Part shown: piece after piece, positions 21,451-32,439 of the stretch
Position numbering within the stretch: the first letter of the stretch is position 1
Layout of the letters: each line of letters begins with the position of its first letter
Source: Berghia stephanieae
Taxonomy: Eukaryota; Mollusca; Gastropoda; Nudibranchia; Aeolidiidae
Direction: 5' to 3'
Length of the DNA: 64,000 nt
Assembly: GCA_034508935.3 (NCBI GenBank)
Contig: CM067453.1
Location: 3,924,036 to 3,988,035 of the forward strand
The notes under the pieces: generated by a model
What the model saw: the letters and a program-made list of their open reading frames with translations, nothing else
Databases searched by the model: none
Told to the model about the DNA's origin: nothing
Made by a program: the position numbers and the translations under genes

Positions 21451-22120
21451 AATTCATCATTATAATCACAAAACCTAATTTTTTACTGTATACAATAAGT
21501 TATACAGATGATTTCTAGATATATTAAATGATTTTTCAAAATATGATATGGCACGCTGTCCTCATTTTTCATTTTTTTATTCTACTTGAGAGACAAGTCG
21601 TATAAAATTAGATATCTAGTCAAGTTGAACTGCAAAATCAATTTTATTTTAGACAATAAAACAGTTAAATAGTGCACTAGCTCTGAATAAAAAGCAATTT
21701 GCTTTCCCAAACCCTTGGAATAAAAATCTCTTTCGCCTCAATACAGAAAAAGTCAACACTACTTGTTTGCCTCCACTTTTTTTGTAGTTCCACAAAGAGG
21801 GTTGATCCTGCTCTGGATGGAAAAATTGAAATAAAAAAGAGACACATTTCATTAGCAATTTTTGGAAATGACATTATTGTCATAAAATGCATTTGTCAAA
21901 GACTAGCAATTTTTAAAAAATGATCATTATTCACACCAACACACTTGAAATTTCATTGGTTTTACATCCATAGAACAAAACTCTTGGCAACAAACTATAG
22001 TCTGTCGTTAAGTTAATACATTCAGTAGTAATTCAATTCAAATGATGCTTTGCCATTTTCATTTAGAAAAATGAGCATTTATTTTATTGATCACCAATAA
22101 AAAATGTAAAGGCGCTATGG
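21451..22120. other. A+T-rich sequence of T
   Basis: No gene or recognised repeat. Frames here lack any domain signature. Confidence 0.35.
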
Positions 22121-22185
22121 AGCAGGCACTTATGTTGGTAACAACAAGATATGTTGTTACCAACATAAGTGCCTGCTCCACTCAC
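22121..22185. repeat. Short palindrome at left edge of array
   Basis: GGAGCAGGCACTTATGTTGG and its complement face each other across about 10 bases (AACAAGATAT). This marks the first strand switch of the array. Confidence 0.85.
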
Positions 22186-22214
22186 TTTTCTGAATTAAAA
22201 AATTCACCCCATAT

Positions 22215-23518
22215 ACCGGAGCATACTCAATGTCTCAATCGTTTCTATGTTATGTGTTTGTGTTGAGAATATTAACAAGATATGAAGTGAATAGAAAAGT
22301 GCCAGAAGACAATAGAGAATAAAAATTTTTTCGCGGCGGTGGTGGGGTTTGAACCTGCGACCTTATTGGTACGACAACTCCGCCTGGCAGGTGAGAGCGT
22401 GGCTCTACCGTGTGAGCTATCCACGAACACAAAAATATTCGTTTCAAACTCAAAGTCATTACTAGATCCCTCTCTCACCCACTTCTTGAGACCGCCGATT
22501 CGTTCGTACACCACCATCGCGAATAATTTTGACCAGCAGTTAAGCTTAATAGCCAATATTCTCAACACAAACATATAACATAGAAACGATTGAGACATTG
22601 AGTATGCTCCGGTGTATGGGGTGAATTTTTAATTCAGAAAAGTGAGTGGAGCAGGCACTTATGTTGGTAACAACAAGATATGAAGTGAATAGAAAAGTGC
22701 CAGAAGACAATAGAGAATAAAAATTTTTTCGCGGCGGTGGTGGGGTTTGAACCTGCGACCTTATTGGTACGACAACTCCGCCTGGCAGGTGAGAGCGTGG
22801 CTCTACCGTGTGAGCTATCCACGAACACAAAAATATTCGTTTCAAACTCAAAGTCATTACTAGATCCCTCTCTCACCCACTTCTTGAGACCGCCGATTCG
22901 TTCGTACACCACCATCGCGAATAATTTTGACCAGCAGTTAAGCTTAATAGCCAATATTCTCAACACAAACATATAACATAGAAACGATTGAGACATTGAG
23001 TATGCTCCGGTGTATGGGGTGAATTTTTAATTCAGAAAAGTGAGTGGAGCAGGCACTTATGTTGGTAACAACAAGATATGAAGTGAATAGAAAAGTGCCA
23101 GAAGACAATAGAGAATAAAAATTTTTTCGCGGCGGTGGTGGGGTTTGAACCTGCGACCTTATTGGTACGACAACTCCGCCTGGCAGGTGAGAGCGTGGCT
23201 CTACCGTGTGAGCTATCCACGAACACAAAAATATTCGTTTCAAACTCAAAGTCATTACTAGATCCCTCTCTCACCCACTTCTTGAGACCGCCGATTCGTT
23301 CGTACACCACCATCGCGAATAATTTTGACCAGCAGTTAAGCTTAATAGCCAATATTCTCAACACAAACATATAACATAGAAACGATTGAGACATTGAGTA
23401 TGCTCCGGTGTATGGGGTGAATTTTTAATTCAGAAAAGTGAGTGGAGCAGGCACTTATGTTGGTAACAACAAGATATGAAGTGAATAGAAAAGTGCCAGA
23501 AGACAATAGAGAATAAAA
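22215..23518 (-). repeat. Palindromic array, left arm
   Basis: About three tandem 398-bp units in minus orientation, virtually identical to each other and to the right arm. Each unit holds a tRNA-like core (see the unit entry). The leftmost unit is a plus/minus chimera whose jump occurs at a short shared AACAAGATAT. Confidence 0.9.
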
Positions 23519-24837
23519 ACCACCACCGCCGCGAAAAAATTTTTATTCTCTATTGTCTTCTGGCACTTTTCTATTCACTTCATATCTTGTTGTTACCAAC
23601 ATAAGTGCCTGCTCCACTCACTTTTCTGAATTAAAAATTCACCCCATACACCGGAGCATACTCAATGTCTCAATCGTTTCTATGTTATATGTTTGTGTTG
23701 AGAATATTGGCTATTAAACTTAACTGCTGGTCAAAATTATTCGCGATGGTGGTGTACGAACGAATCGGCGGTCTCAAGAAGTGGGTGAGAGAGGGATCTA
23801 GTAATGACTTTGAGTTTGAAACGAATATTTTTGTGTTCGTGGATAGCTCACACGGTAGAGCCACGCTCTCACCTGCCAGGCGGAGTTGTCGTACCAATAA
23901 GGTCGCAGGTTCAAACCCCACCACCGCCGCGAAAAAATTTTTATTCTCTATTGTCTTCTGGCACTTTTCTATTCACTTCATATCTTGTTGTTACCAACAT
24001 AAGTGCCTGCTCCACTCACTTTTCTGAATTAAAAATTCACCCCATACACCGGAGCATACTCAATGTCTCAATCGTTTCTATGTTATATGTTTGTGTTGAG
24101 AATATTGGCTATTAAGCTTAACTGCTGGTCAAAATTATTCGCGATGGTGGTGTACGAACGAATCGGCGGTCTCAAGAAGTGGGTGAGAGAGGGATCTAGT
24201 AATGACTTTGAGTTTGAAACGAATATTTTTGTGTTCGTGGATAGCTCACACGGTAGAGCCACGCTCTCACCTGCCAGGCGGAGTTGTCGTACCAATAAGG
24301 TCGCAGGTTCAAACCCCACCACCACCGCGAAAAAATTTTTATTCTCTATTGTCTTCTGGCACTTTTCTATTCACTTCATATCTTGTTGTTACCAACATAA
24401 GTGCCTGCTCCACTCACTTTTCTGAATTAAAAATTCACCCCATACACCGGAGCATACTCAATGTCTCAATCGTTTCTATGTTATATGTTTGTGTTGAGAA
24501 TATTGGCTATTAAGCTTAACTGCTGGTCAAAATTATTCGCGATGGTGGTGTACGAACGAATCGGCGGTCTCAAGAAGTGGGTGAGAGAGGGATCTAGTAA
24601 TGACTTTGAGTTTGAAACGAATATTTTTGTGTTCGTGGATAGCTCACACGGTAGAGCCACGCTCTCACCTGCCAGGCGGAGTTGTCGTACCAATAAGGTC
24701 GCAGGTTCAAACCCCACCACGCGCCGCGAAAAAATTTTTATTCTCTATTGTCTTCTGGCACTTTTCTATTCACTTCATATCTTGTTGTTACCAACATAAG
24801 TGCCTGCTCCACTCACTTTTCTGTGTTGAGAATATTG
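23519..24837 (+). repeat. Palindromic array, right arm
   Basis: Three plus-orientation 398-bp units with starts spaced exactly 398 bp apart. The axis lies near 23529, where ATAGAGAATAAAAA and TTTTTATTCTCTAT face each other across a 20-base spacer taken from the right-arm sequence. Differences between units are single bases. Confidence 0.9.
24618..24718 (+). ncRNA. tRNA-like core of the 398-bp unit
   Basis: A representative copy. ATAGCTCACACGGTAGAGCC is a near-consensus A box with a perfect GCTC/GAGC D stem. GGTTCAAACCC is a B box about 45 bases further on. The body between them is longer than in a class I tRNA and I could not fold a standard anticodon arm. It is a tRNA-derived SINE head rather than a working tRNA. 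Confidence 0.6.
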
Positions 24838-25138
24838 GTTATTAAGCTTAACTGCTAGTCAAAAAAAAACAAAAAAAACTTCGCGATGGTGGCGCGCGAA
24901 CGAGCCGGCGATCTCCAGTAGTGGGTGAGAGAAGGCTTTAGAAATATGACTTGGGTTTGATACGAATATTTTTGTGTTCGTGGATAGCTCAGACGGTAGA
25001 GCCACGCTCTCACCTGCCAGGCGGAGTTGTCGTACCAATAAGGTCGCAGGTTCAAACCCCACCACCGCCGCGAAAAATTTTTTATTCTCTATTGTCTTCT
25101 GGCACTTTTCTACTCACTTCATATCTTGTTGTTATCAA
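24838..25138 (+). mobile_element. Diverged founder copy of the array unit
   Basis: It has the same order as the 398-bp unit but many substitutions (for example CGCGATGGTGGCGCGCGAAC, and AGACGG for ACACGG in the A box). It sits at the outer right edge and differs from the otherwise identical units, so it may be the older SINE insertion from which they were copied. Confidence 0.6.
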
Positions 25139-25338
25139 AATCAACTTGTAATAATAGTAATAATGTGATTGTGATGAGATGAAGTGTTCACTTTTTGACT
25201 TCCAGATAATTCATTGTATATTGCAGTTCTATCCGTATAAAATGATATATTTTTAGTAATTACGCAAATTCTATTTTTAGTAAGAGTACAAATAAGCTCT
25301 GGCGTTATTTGCAATGGTAGTACAAATAAGCGTAGCCT

Positions 25339-25346
25339 AGTGGTAA
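25339..25346. other. Target duplication of element T, right copy
   Basis: AGTGGTAA, identical to 14206-14213, directly followed by the coding sequence of the interrupted gene. Confidence 0.85.
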
Positions 25347-27816
25347 TGGTCAAGAGCAAAGAACCATGGAATTATCTTTCGTAGTGACTCTACATATGCA
25401 TCATAATTCTGTTCACGTTGTGATCTTAGAAATTGTAGCAAAAGGAGCTCCAGTTGCCAAACTTGGTACCAGTAATAGAACTGAGGATAGTCAGAACACA
25501 TCTTTTCACACCAGGCATCAAAGTGTAGCTGCTCACTCTCTGATGTGTTGATTTGGTACTCAACATATGCCCTATGGAGAAGAATGTACAAAACTGCTGC
25601 TGTTACTTGATGTGCCCACTGCCCTCTTGATATGTGTGATCCCTTTTGTACACTAGCTGCACGCCCCTCAGTTGTTACATTGCCTGAAATCATCACATGT
25701 GTCCAACCGCTTCCATCCAGCCAGTCACCAATCGCTTTCAACATAGCCATTTCTATATGGAGACCACCCATCAGTATGACATATTGTCGCTCCCCATACT
25801 CATCTGGCCATTTCCATTGAATCCTTTTAGCAATGGCATACAGTGGTTGGTCAACAGTGAGCACTGGAATCTGTCCTGGATTGACATGGTGAGTTATTTC
25901 TTTGATGACATTCACCCCATGCTTGACCATGGCAGGTGTATGTGCAGAATCCCGAAACCAGGGTAGTAGAGAAATAATTGCAGGTGGTTTAGGTGCAGAT
26001 AACTGGGATGTAGCAAAAAAGGCAGACCATGATATCATATTCATCTGATCCACTGTCTGATCTTTAGCCAGTTCTGTTCTGACATGTTCCAGCCACAGCT
26101 TGTGCCTTTGATCATCATTTTTCTTAGTAGGAAGTGCATGTAGTTGGTGATCAGCTATTGTTGGAGCTACGTTATTTGAGAGTGGCACTGGTGGCACGTC
26201 AGTGTAAGATTTTGGTAATGGCCTGATTGATTTCAATGGTTGATTTGCATTGTTATCTCCTCTAATCTCTGGGAGAACTCTAGCAACACCAAAATTATCA
26301 TTTGTGACATGTTGTGTGATGGATATTGCAGTGCCATGGAAAGAATCTTGACTTCAGGTAGATGAGGGATTGTGATCTATATTGTCAAGGTTTCCGGTGG
26401 TGAACAGTTTGTCTTTTAGGGTTGATGGACAGACATAGCCTTCATTCTCATATCTGTCAATTACTCTATTGGCTTCTTCTGTGGAGAGCTGCAACCGACA
26501 GGCCTTTATCAAATAAATTGTCAACGAGATCCCGTTTGCGTGTTTTGTTGTGGATGAGTAGGCCTAGATACAATAGAAGAGCAGTTTCACGGTCTAAATT
26601 GTGTCTTGCTGCTACAGAATCTGCCCTACCCCGTTTGATAGCATTGAAGACAAGCAGCTGTGAGATGGATGAGGCAGCTGTGCTTATTTCTTTATCATGA
26701 ATGTGTTATGTTTTGTGTTTGAGTCATTCAAAATCATGCTCACTAATGCAGATAAAGATGATGGTAGACAGTTATATTGTTCATCACACAAAGAGCCATT
26801 GAAGTGATAGTTTGTCTCAAAAATCTCTTTACGGATTATTTTTGCTACTCTCATTAACATGATCGCCACGTCGTCACAGTCAAAATTACATGCATTAAGT
26901 AAAGCATCACCAACATCTTTCTTGAATGAAAGCACAGTACCAGATTTGCTGTTATGAGATTCAAGTGCTGGAATGTGTTCTTGGAGTTTCTGTACAAGTT
27001 TGTGGAATGAATATGGCCAGTTGGGTCTCCATCAAATATTTGCAGGGAGTCACAATACACTTTCTTAATATCAGAGAGTTTGAAAACATGATTTAGGTCT
27101 CCACCTAGCTGGCCATACTCTTCTATGTAGGACACCACCTCAGCAAATGCAAATGACTCTGCGTTTATGTGATGAGGTGTTTCAATTGAGCGTCTTTTCC
27201 GAGATCTACATCTGTTGTAGTATGCTGCCAAACACTTCAAATGATATTGGGCATCAATAGCGACCACATCCCCAGCTGATAACTTAGCCAGTAGTTTGGT
27301 ATCTCTGAATTCTGTGGCAATCCGTCTGACACGAGTATCAAGGGACATAGTCTCAACCTTGTTAAGATTTCCGGTGGTGCTGTCACAGAAAAAACAAGTC
27401 GGCACATCACTAGAGTCTGTTGTCGTGGAACTTGAGGGAGTGCTTGTACTGCGTAGATGCTGTTCCACTGGTGAAGAAGGAAGTTCTTGGGAAACTTTTT
27501 CTTTTCGCTTCCTGGCTCGTTCTACTTTTCCAGCATTACATAGAACGTAGCACGCTTTATGCCATTTAGCAGAATGTGAAGTAAGAGCTTCCGCCAAATC
27601 ATTACCATCATTGAGTGTGGATATGTTAATATTTAGTGGCAAACTGTTAAGTTCATGAAGAGCAGATAGACTGTTGGCAAGTGATGTGTATCCTACTCCC
27701 GTTGGACATATAAGTGTTCCACCATGTTCTTGGCACAGAATACAAATGCTCCAGTTAATTGGCTGTACTGATGCCGCACATGGGTGAGTAGCCAATCGAA
27801 GTTTCTTGCAAGACAT
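25347..27816 (-). pseudogene. FEN1-like family gene, N-terminal part (decayed)
   Basis: The first frame starts at 27816 (MSCKKLRL...). It has two zinc-type modules: Cys25-Cys28 with His86-Cys89, and Cys141-Cys144 with His192-Cys195, joined by a basic and Ser/Thr-rich linker. The frame then shifts near 27005, 26690 and 26460 and meets a stop near 26350. The last 299 residues (25337-26236) are open and contain WKWPDEYGERQY, ILMGGLHIEMAMLKAIGDWL and IIPWFFALDHYH before insertion T. Across T the protein continues at 14205. The central region could be an RNase H-like or other enzymatic fold, but I cannot assign it. No introns are evident, which suits a mobile or retrocopied gene. It may be a transposon gene rather than a host gene. 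Confidence 0.6.
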
Positions 27817-28585
27817 AATTAGCTATATATGATGTTTACTGTTTAGGTCCGTAGTTTCTGGTGGAAAAGAAGAAAAGACAATAGTTGTAGCGCTCTCTTC
27901 CTGATAAAAATGTGTGATTTTCACATGAACAAAACTAAAGTTATTGTCAGTTATTAGCTGAGAACGATTACTACGATGGCACAATTCGTAAATATGAGGT
28001 CAATTTGGATTTTTAAACATTATAATATGTTGTTTTTCATTTTGGGAGGAAACTATTAATATAATGGAATTAAAATGTGTTTTATCGTATTCCCCGCCCT
28101 TATAAACATATATATAGACACCAAAATCTCTAAAATCGGTGCATTTATAATTAAAATACAGGCAAATCCGAGTTTGATGGCGGCCATTTTGAATATTTAA
28201 TTTTTGGCAGGAAAGACCGGAGATACAAGTTGGTTCCCGCGATTTTTGAATTCAGCATACTCAAAAACCCTAGGTCCAAATTTTCATGCTTCTATCCGGA
28301 AGTGCACGATATGACAAAAAATGTTACATATCCGCTTCAGTAACATTAACTATCTTTGCCTATCGTAGCATCTTCGAAGATCCGATCCGCCATACTTTTG
28401 GTACGTATGTTATAAGAATCAGGCTAGACCGGGAAGATTCCCGAGGTGGTCTAGAGCATTTTTTAACCGCCCATATATGTCCTCTACATATATGGGGAAC
28501 GCCCACTTCGGTGGAGACTTTTTCTGAACTTTTTCCTTATTTTGTACATCGTGAACGAGCTTGGGAAATCCGTTCACGACAGTTT
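27817..28585. other. 5' flank of the FEN1-like gene
   Basis: It contains GATGGCGGCCATTTTGAAT near 28180 and a GC-richer block to 28580. A 163-residue plus frame at 28286-28777 ends in a pure Tyr run from the ATT array and is not accepted as a gene. No terminal inverted repeat could be matched to the other side, which lies beyond the scaffold gap. Confidence 0.35.
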
Positions 28586-28587
28586 GA

Positions 28588-28588
28588 A

Positions 28589-28670
<82 letters not shown>

Positions 28671-28692
28671 TTATTATTATTATTATTATTAT
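28588..28692. repeat. ATT microsatellite
   Basis: An ATT array with a single phase break. Confidence 0.9.
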
Positions 28693-28959
28693 ACATGTAG
28701 TTGTATTTTTTATTACCATGCACTTTTCACTACATTTTGTCTTGCCTTTTGAAATAAGGTCGTTTAATAAATTTTGAACTGAAATCAAACAACATACAAC
28801 CTATTTGTTTAATCTTTTCCCTCATTGTTACTTTGATTTTATGTCACTCGTTGCATCTTTGTATTCTGTTCTCGAATTCATGAACAGCCACTTGAAAATA
28901 GGGGGATAATTAATTCCAATAGACATTGCTGTGAGCCTGAAATCGATCTCAAATCTCGA

Positions 28960-29459
28960 TACCATGGTTGCCAGATAGCCATTGGTCTGGCCAATTTGGC
29001 CAAAATTGACCACACAGAGAATAATGTTTCTATAAGTAATCTAAAATTGACATTTATATCTATTTTTAATGTTTCCTAGTCCGATATAATTTTTATGATT
29101 ACCAAAACTGATGAGTTTTCCAAGGAGACCATAGTTTTAGTATTGTTTGCCCACGTAAAGTTCTATTTGGTCACTTTTCACATCGATCACTGGTCTCGGG
29201 CACGCCTGTGTACTCCCTTGGCAAAAAAATTCTTAATTTTCAAGTTCAACACGTTGACGCCATTCCTGGTGACTCGAGAATTTTGATCGACTTTTAATTT
29301 TGTAAAAAGATGATTTACTTTTACTCACTTTTAAGATTATTATTTTAATTTAGAACACAGTGAGTCGTCAAAATGTATTGCCTTGTGTATTTCTTGTACG
29401 TAACAATATGAATCCGGAGAAAAACGAAACAAAAACGAACAAACAAAACAAAAACCAAC

Positions 29460-29498
<39 letters not shown>

Positions 29499-30250
29499 AA
29501 AGATAAAAGAAAAATAGAGAACATCTTTAGGTATAGTTATAGGGTCTTGAATGTGTTTAAGGGAGCGTCAGAGAGAAAAGGGGGGTGGGGGTGGGAGAGA
29601 TTGGAGATAAAGTATAGATAAATATATATATAGAGAGAGAAGGACTGCTTTGTAGCTACTTGTACTCGATTTTTATTTTTTATTTTGGTTCCTATCCTTA
29701 TTTATAAGGTTACAGCTTGGGACACTTTTGGTGTAGACAATATCGGCGTGAGCAGCAAGGAAGATAACTTGACACTCTTTTAAGGACTCTTTTGTTTTTA
29801 AAGGTTTGAGGTCATTTTAGGGCTAGTAGAAAGGAAAAAACGGGATGCCAGTCAAAACAAATTACAGTTGTAGAAGACATGATAGACGATGAACAATAGA
29901 CCAGCCCTACAATTCAAAGGACAAGGGATTATTTTGAAAGAACAGGATCTTGGAAGAAGACAAAGACTGCCCGGGGGGGAAGGCCTCGAAGCACAGCCGT
30001 ACTCGAGGCCAGTGATCGATGTGAAAAGTGACCAAATAGAACCTGACTTGTGCAAGCAATACTAATACTCTGATCTCCTTGGAAAATTCATCGGTTTTGA
30101 TAATCACAAAAACAATTCTAAAGGACTAGGAAAAATTAAAAATAGATGTAAATGTTAATTTTAAATTAATTGTAGAAACATTATTCTCCGTGTGGTCAAT
30201 TTTGGCCAAATTGGCCAGGCCAATGGCTATCTCGCAGCCACGGTAAGAAT
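28960..30250. mobile_element. Inverted-repeat element F
   Basis: The left arm at 28970-29220 and right arm at 29985-30245 are inverted copies. GGCCAATTTGGCCAAAATTG, AATAATGTTTCTA, GATCACTGGTCTCG and TTTTCACATCGATCACTGG appear in both. The continuation of the left arm (29225-29295) is found inverted at 30815-30895. The arms are about 80-85% similar by eye, so it is an old fold-back. No coding sequence. Confidence 0.6.
29459..29500. repeat. A tract
   Basis: About 40 A with few interruptions inside the loop of F. Confidence 0.8.
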
Positions 30251-30456
30251 CTCGTCAATGTTTGATAAATCGGTTTCGAGAATTGAGATCTATTTCAGGC
30301 ACCCGGTTTCGAACAACTCTCAATCAAGATTTCCTGAGATTAAATAAAACACTGTAAATGATATTATTCAGCCGTTGAATTGCTATAAATTTAATGCCTG
30401 TCCATTTCTGATGCCTATAATAGGCTCAGTATCAAAGTTGTCACTATCGATTAAGG

Positions 30457-30690
30457 CAAAGAGAGTGTAGGGTAACGTAGTTACCAAGAGCTCTCACATC
30501 TCTTAACCGCAATGCTATTGTGGCGTGCCAGGCGAGACAGCGAGGTGGGTGTGCTCCGCGTGTATCATGCGCGCTAGGCTTACTGATACAATGAAGAAAA
30601 TACGAGTAGAAGACTGAAGATGCGTGGCTTCACCAAAAGCGGGAAGTGGGAGCTCTTGGTAACATAGCAATCGTTACCTACACGCTCTTT
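30457..30690 (+). mobile_element. hAT-type MITE in F
   Basis: 234 bp between exact copies of GATTAAGG (30449-30456 and 30691-30698). Ends are CAAAGAGAGTGTAGG and, complemented, AAAGAGCGTGTAGG. A second inverted block GTTACCAAGAGCTC/GAGCTCTTGGTAAC follows. The 8-bp duplication fits hAT. The interior is GC-rich and non-coding. Confidence 0.8.
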
Positions 30691-30726
30691 GATTAAGGTA
30701 AGCATAGACGATAATTGGTCCTTTTA

Positions 30727-31295
30727 AAATATTTTTATTTCCGGTGGACTGAATACACAGCTGTGTTTTCAGTCCACTGGTGGACTGAAAACACAGTTCC
30801 AAATAAAAGATGTTAAGAGTCAATCAAACTTCTCGAGTCACCAGGAATGGTGTAAACGTGTTGAAGTTGAAAATTAAGAAATTTTTTGTTAAGGAAGTAC
30901 CAAAAAAAAAAGTAAAAATAAAAAAAAAAATTAAGGAAGAAAGAAAGAAAATATGCCTAGAAAAGAGCTCGAATCCCTAACTCACCCCACCTGGGTTACA
31001 GTTACGCTGTGCTAAACAGCAGGCCACCTCGCTTTCTCGCGCTTGGTCAAACAGCCCGTGGCGTAACATCTCTTCCGGTGGACTGAAAACACAGCTGTGT
31101 ATTCAGTCCACTGGTGGACTGAAAACACACTTCCTAAATGTTATGCCTATCCACTTTTGATGATGACTACCTTACAATAGGCTCAGTATCAATGTCGTCA
31201 TTATCGATAAATGGTCCGTTTTAAATATTTTTATTTCCGGTGGACTGAATACACAGCTGTGTTTTCAGTCCAGGACTGAGAACACATTTTTTTTA
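30727..31295. repeat. Three copies of a GGTGGACTGAA hairpin
   Basis: Copies lie at about 30735-30800, 31072-31134 and 31232-31290. Each has TTTCCGGTGGACTGAA, ACACAGCTGTGT and TTCAGTCCAC, a near-perfect hairpin centred on CAGCTG. The flank TAGGCTCAGTATCAA(A/T)G(T/.)TGTCA is also duplicated (30421 and 31180). Confidence 0.6.
30955..31045 (-). ncRNA. tRNA-like sequence (degenerate)
   Basis: On the minus strand, GAGGTGGCCTGCTGTTTAGC and GGGATTCGAGCTC sit at A-box and B-box positions about 50 bases apart. The anticodon arm is not convincing. It is probably a retroposon head or a pseudo-tRNA. Confidence 0.3.
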
Positions 31296-31640
31296 CAAAA
31301 TACAGACATGCCCATCAGCTGAATCAGCTCAGCTCCCGATTTGTAAATAAAGCTGTTCGAAGCCGGAAACTGGAAAATAATGATGATGTAAATCTTCAGT
31401 TTCAGGTTTTAAAAGACGAATAAGGTTTGGACATTTTTATAGCACATTTTTGTGTATTCACCAAGCTCAATGCACTCCAGATATCTTCATTTTTTTACTC
31501 CCAGCAGGCCATGGAGAACCAAATTCCATTTCATAGTGTATGCAAGTTATCTGTTGGTGTTTCTGAATGTGCTAGAACTGGAAGTCTTACAATATCCATC
31601 ACTGCCTATAGCCAGATACACGTTCATACACATATTTTCT
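31296..31640. other. Unassigned sequence
   Basis: No gene or repeat recognised. Confidence 0.3.
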
Positions 31641-31649
31641 CACTTTACT

Positions 31650-31960
31650 CAGACACATGCTCATGTCCCCACTAAGAAGGGATACACCCAAATTATATCA
31701 TAATATAAAACAATAATAATAATACAGCGCATAACAGAGAGATGATTTTCAAGACAAAAATTATCATCTCATAAAACTTTTAACTGTACATTTGACTGTT
31801 TCCCTCCCAGCCAGGGCCAGGATAAAACCAAGTAATCTCATTCCATGACAAAGACAAAGAGCATTTTGGATAACAGATATAGGGGATAGAAAACACAGTA
31901 AGTGTGTCCCTGCCCACTATGGGAGATCAGGAACCCCACCCAGAGCGCCTGATAGTTACC
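31650..31960 (+). mobile_element. Retroposon D, partial
   Basis: It runs from CATGTCCCCACTAAGAAGGG through TTTGACTGTTTCCCTCCCAG and TAATCTCATTCC to GGAACCCCACCCAGAG. The other half of D (the GGCGCTTGC end) is missing. Confidence 0.7.
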
Positions 31961-32021
31961 CTGACATTATAATACATACACGGCATTGAGATGAATTCAC
32001 ACATTCAGCCCTCCATGTAAT

Positions 32022-32318
32022 ACTCTTCCAACAGTCGTAACGTCATTTCCTTCCTAATGACGCATGGTAACTTAGTAACACTGGCTCTAAACTATCGGAA
32101 CAATGGCGGACGCCGTATGAAATATTTCTCCGGCGAGCATAAAAGCGTATCCAGTGGGGAAAAAACATAAATCTGATCATGTTTTTACTTTTACACATTC
32201 TGATCACAAGGCATATGAAAAGGTCTAGCCAGCATGAAGAATAAAAAGTAATGATTTTCTTTGTTTAGAACCAAGATGGCCGCCGTTGCCGGGCGGCGTG
32301 ACATCAGACTATTGAATC
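32022..32318 (-). mobile_element. MITE E, copy 3
   Basis: It runs from TTCCAACAGTCGTAACGTCA to GACATCAGACTATTGAATC. It lies between two oppositely oriented D copies. Confidence 0.75.
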
Positions 32319-32439
32319 GTATTGCTGCCAAATGAGACATTTCTTTGCCGATATTAAGGAGGGGGAGCTCGATCACTAGACGACCTGACTCACACTCAAA
32401 GTCTGCTTTGCCGGAAGTGGAAGTCGCTGAGGTTTACTT

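Larger units (their letters stand above)
14214..25338. mobile_element. Transposon-like insertion T, 11.1 kb
   Basis: The boundaries are set by the exact 8-bp duplication AGTGGTAA and by imperfect inverted ends. Left is GGTTATTTGTACTACCACTA and right, complemented, is GCTTATTTGTACTACCATTG. The element interrupts a conserved His-Tyr-Ala-Arg-Trp stretch of the FEN1-like gene. TATTTGTACT recurs subterminally, as expected of transposase binding sites. I find no transposase inside. The content is nested elements, a minisatellite and an inverted array. Superfamily unassigned: an 8-bp duplication fits hAT, P, Merlin, Sola1 or Novosib. Confidence 0.75.

Noticed and set aside
22250-24845. Repeated identical frames of 79-120 residues on both strands
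   Set aside because: They are translations of the 398-bp SINE-like units and of their tRNA-like core. They repeat because the DNA is repeated.
28286-28777. 163-residue frame
   Set aside because: The second half is poly-Tyr and Ile from an ATT microsatellite. The first half has no recognised domain and overlaps the 5' flank of another gene.
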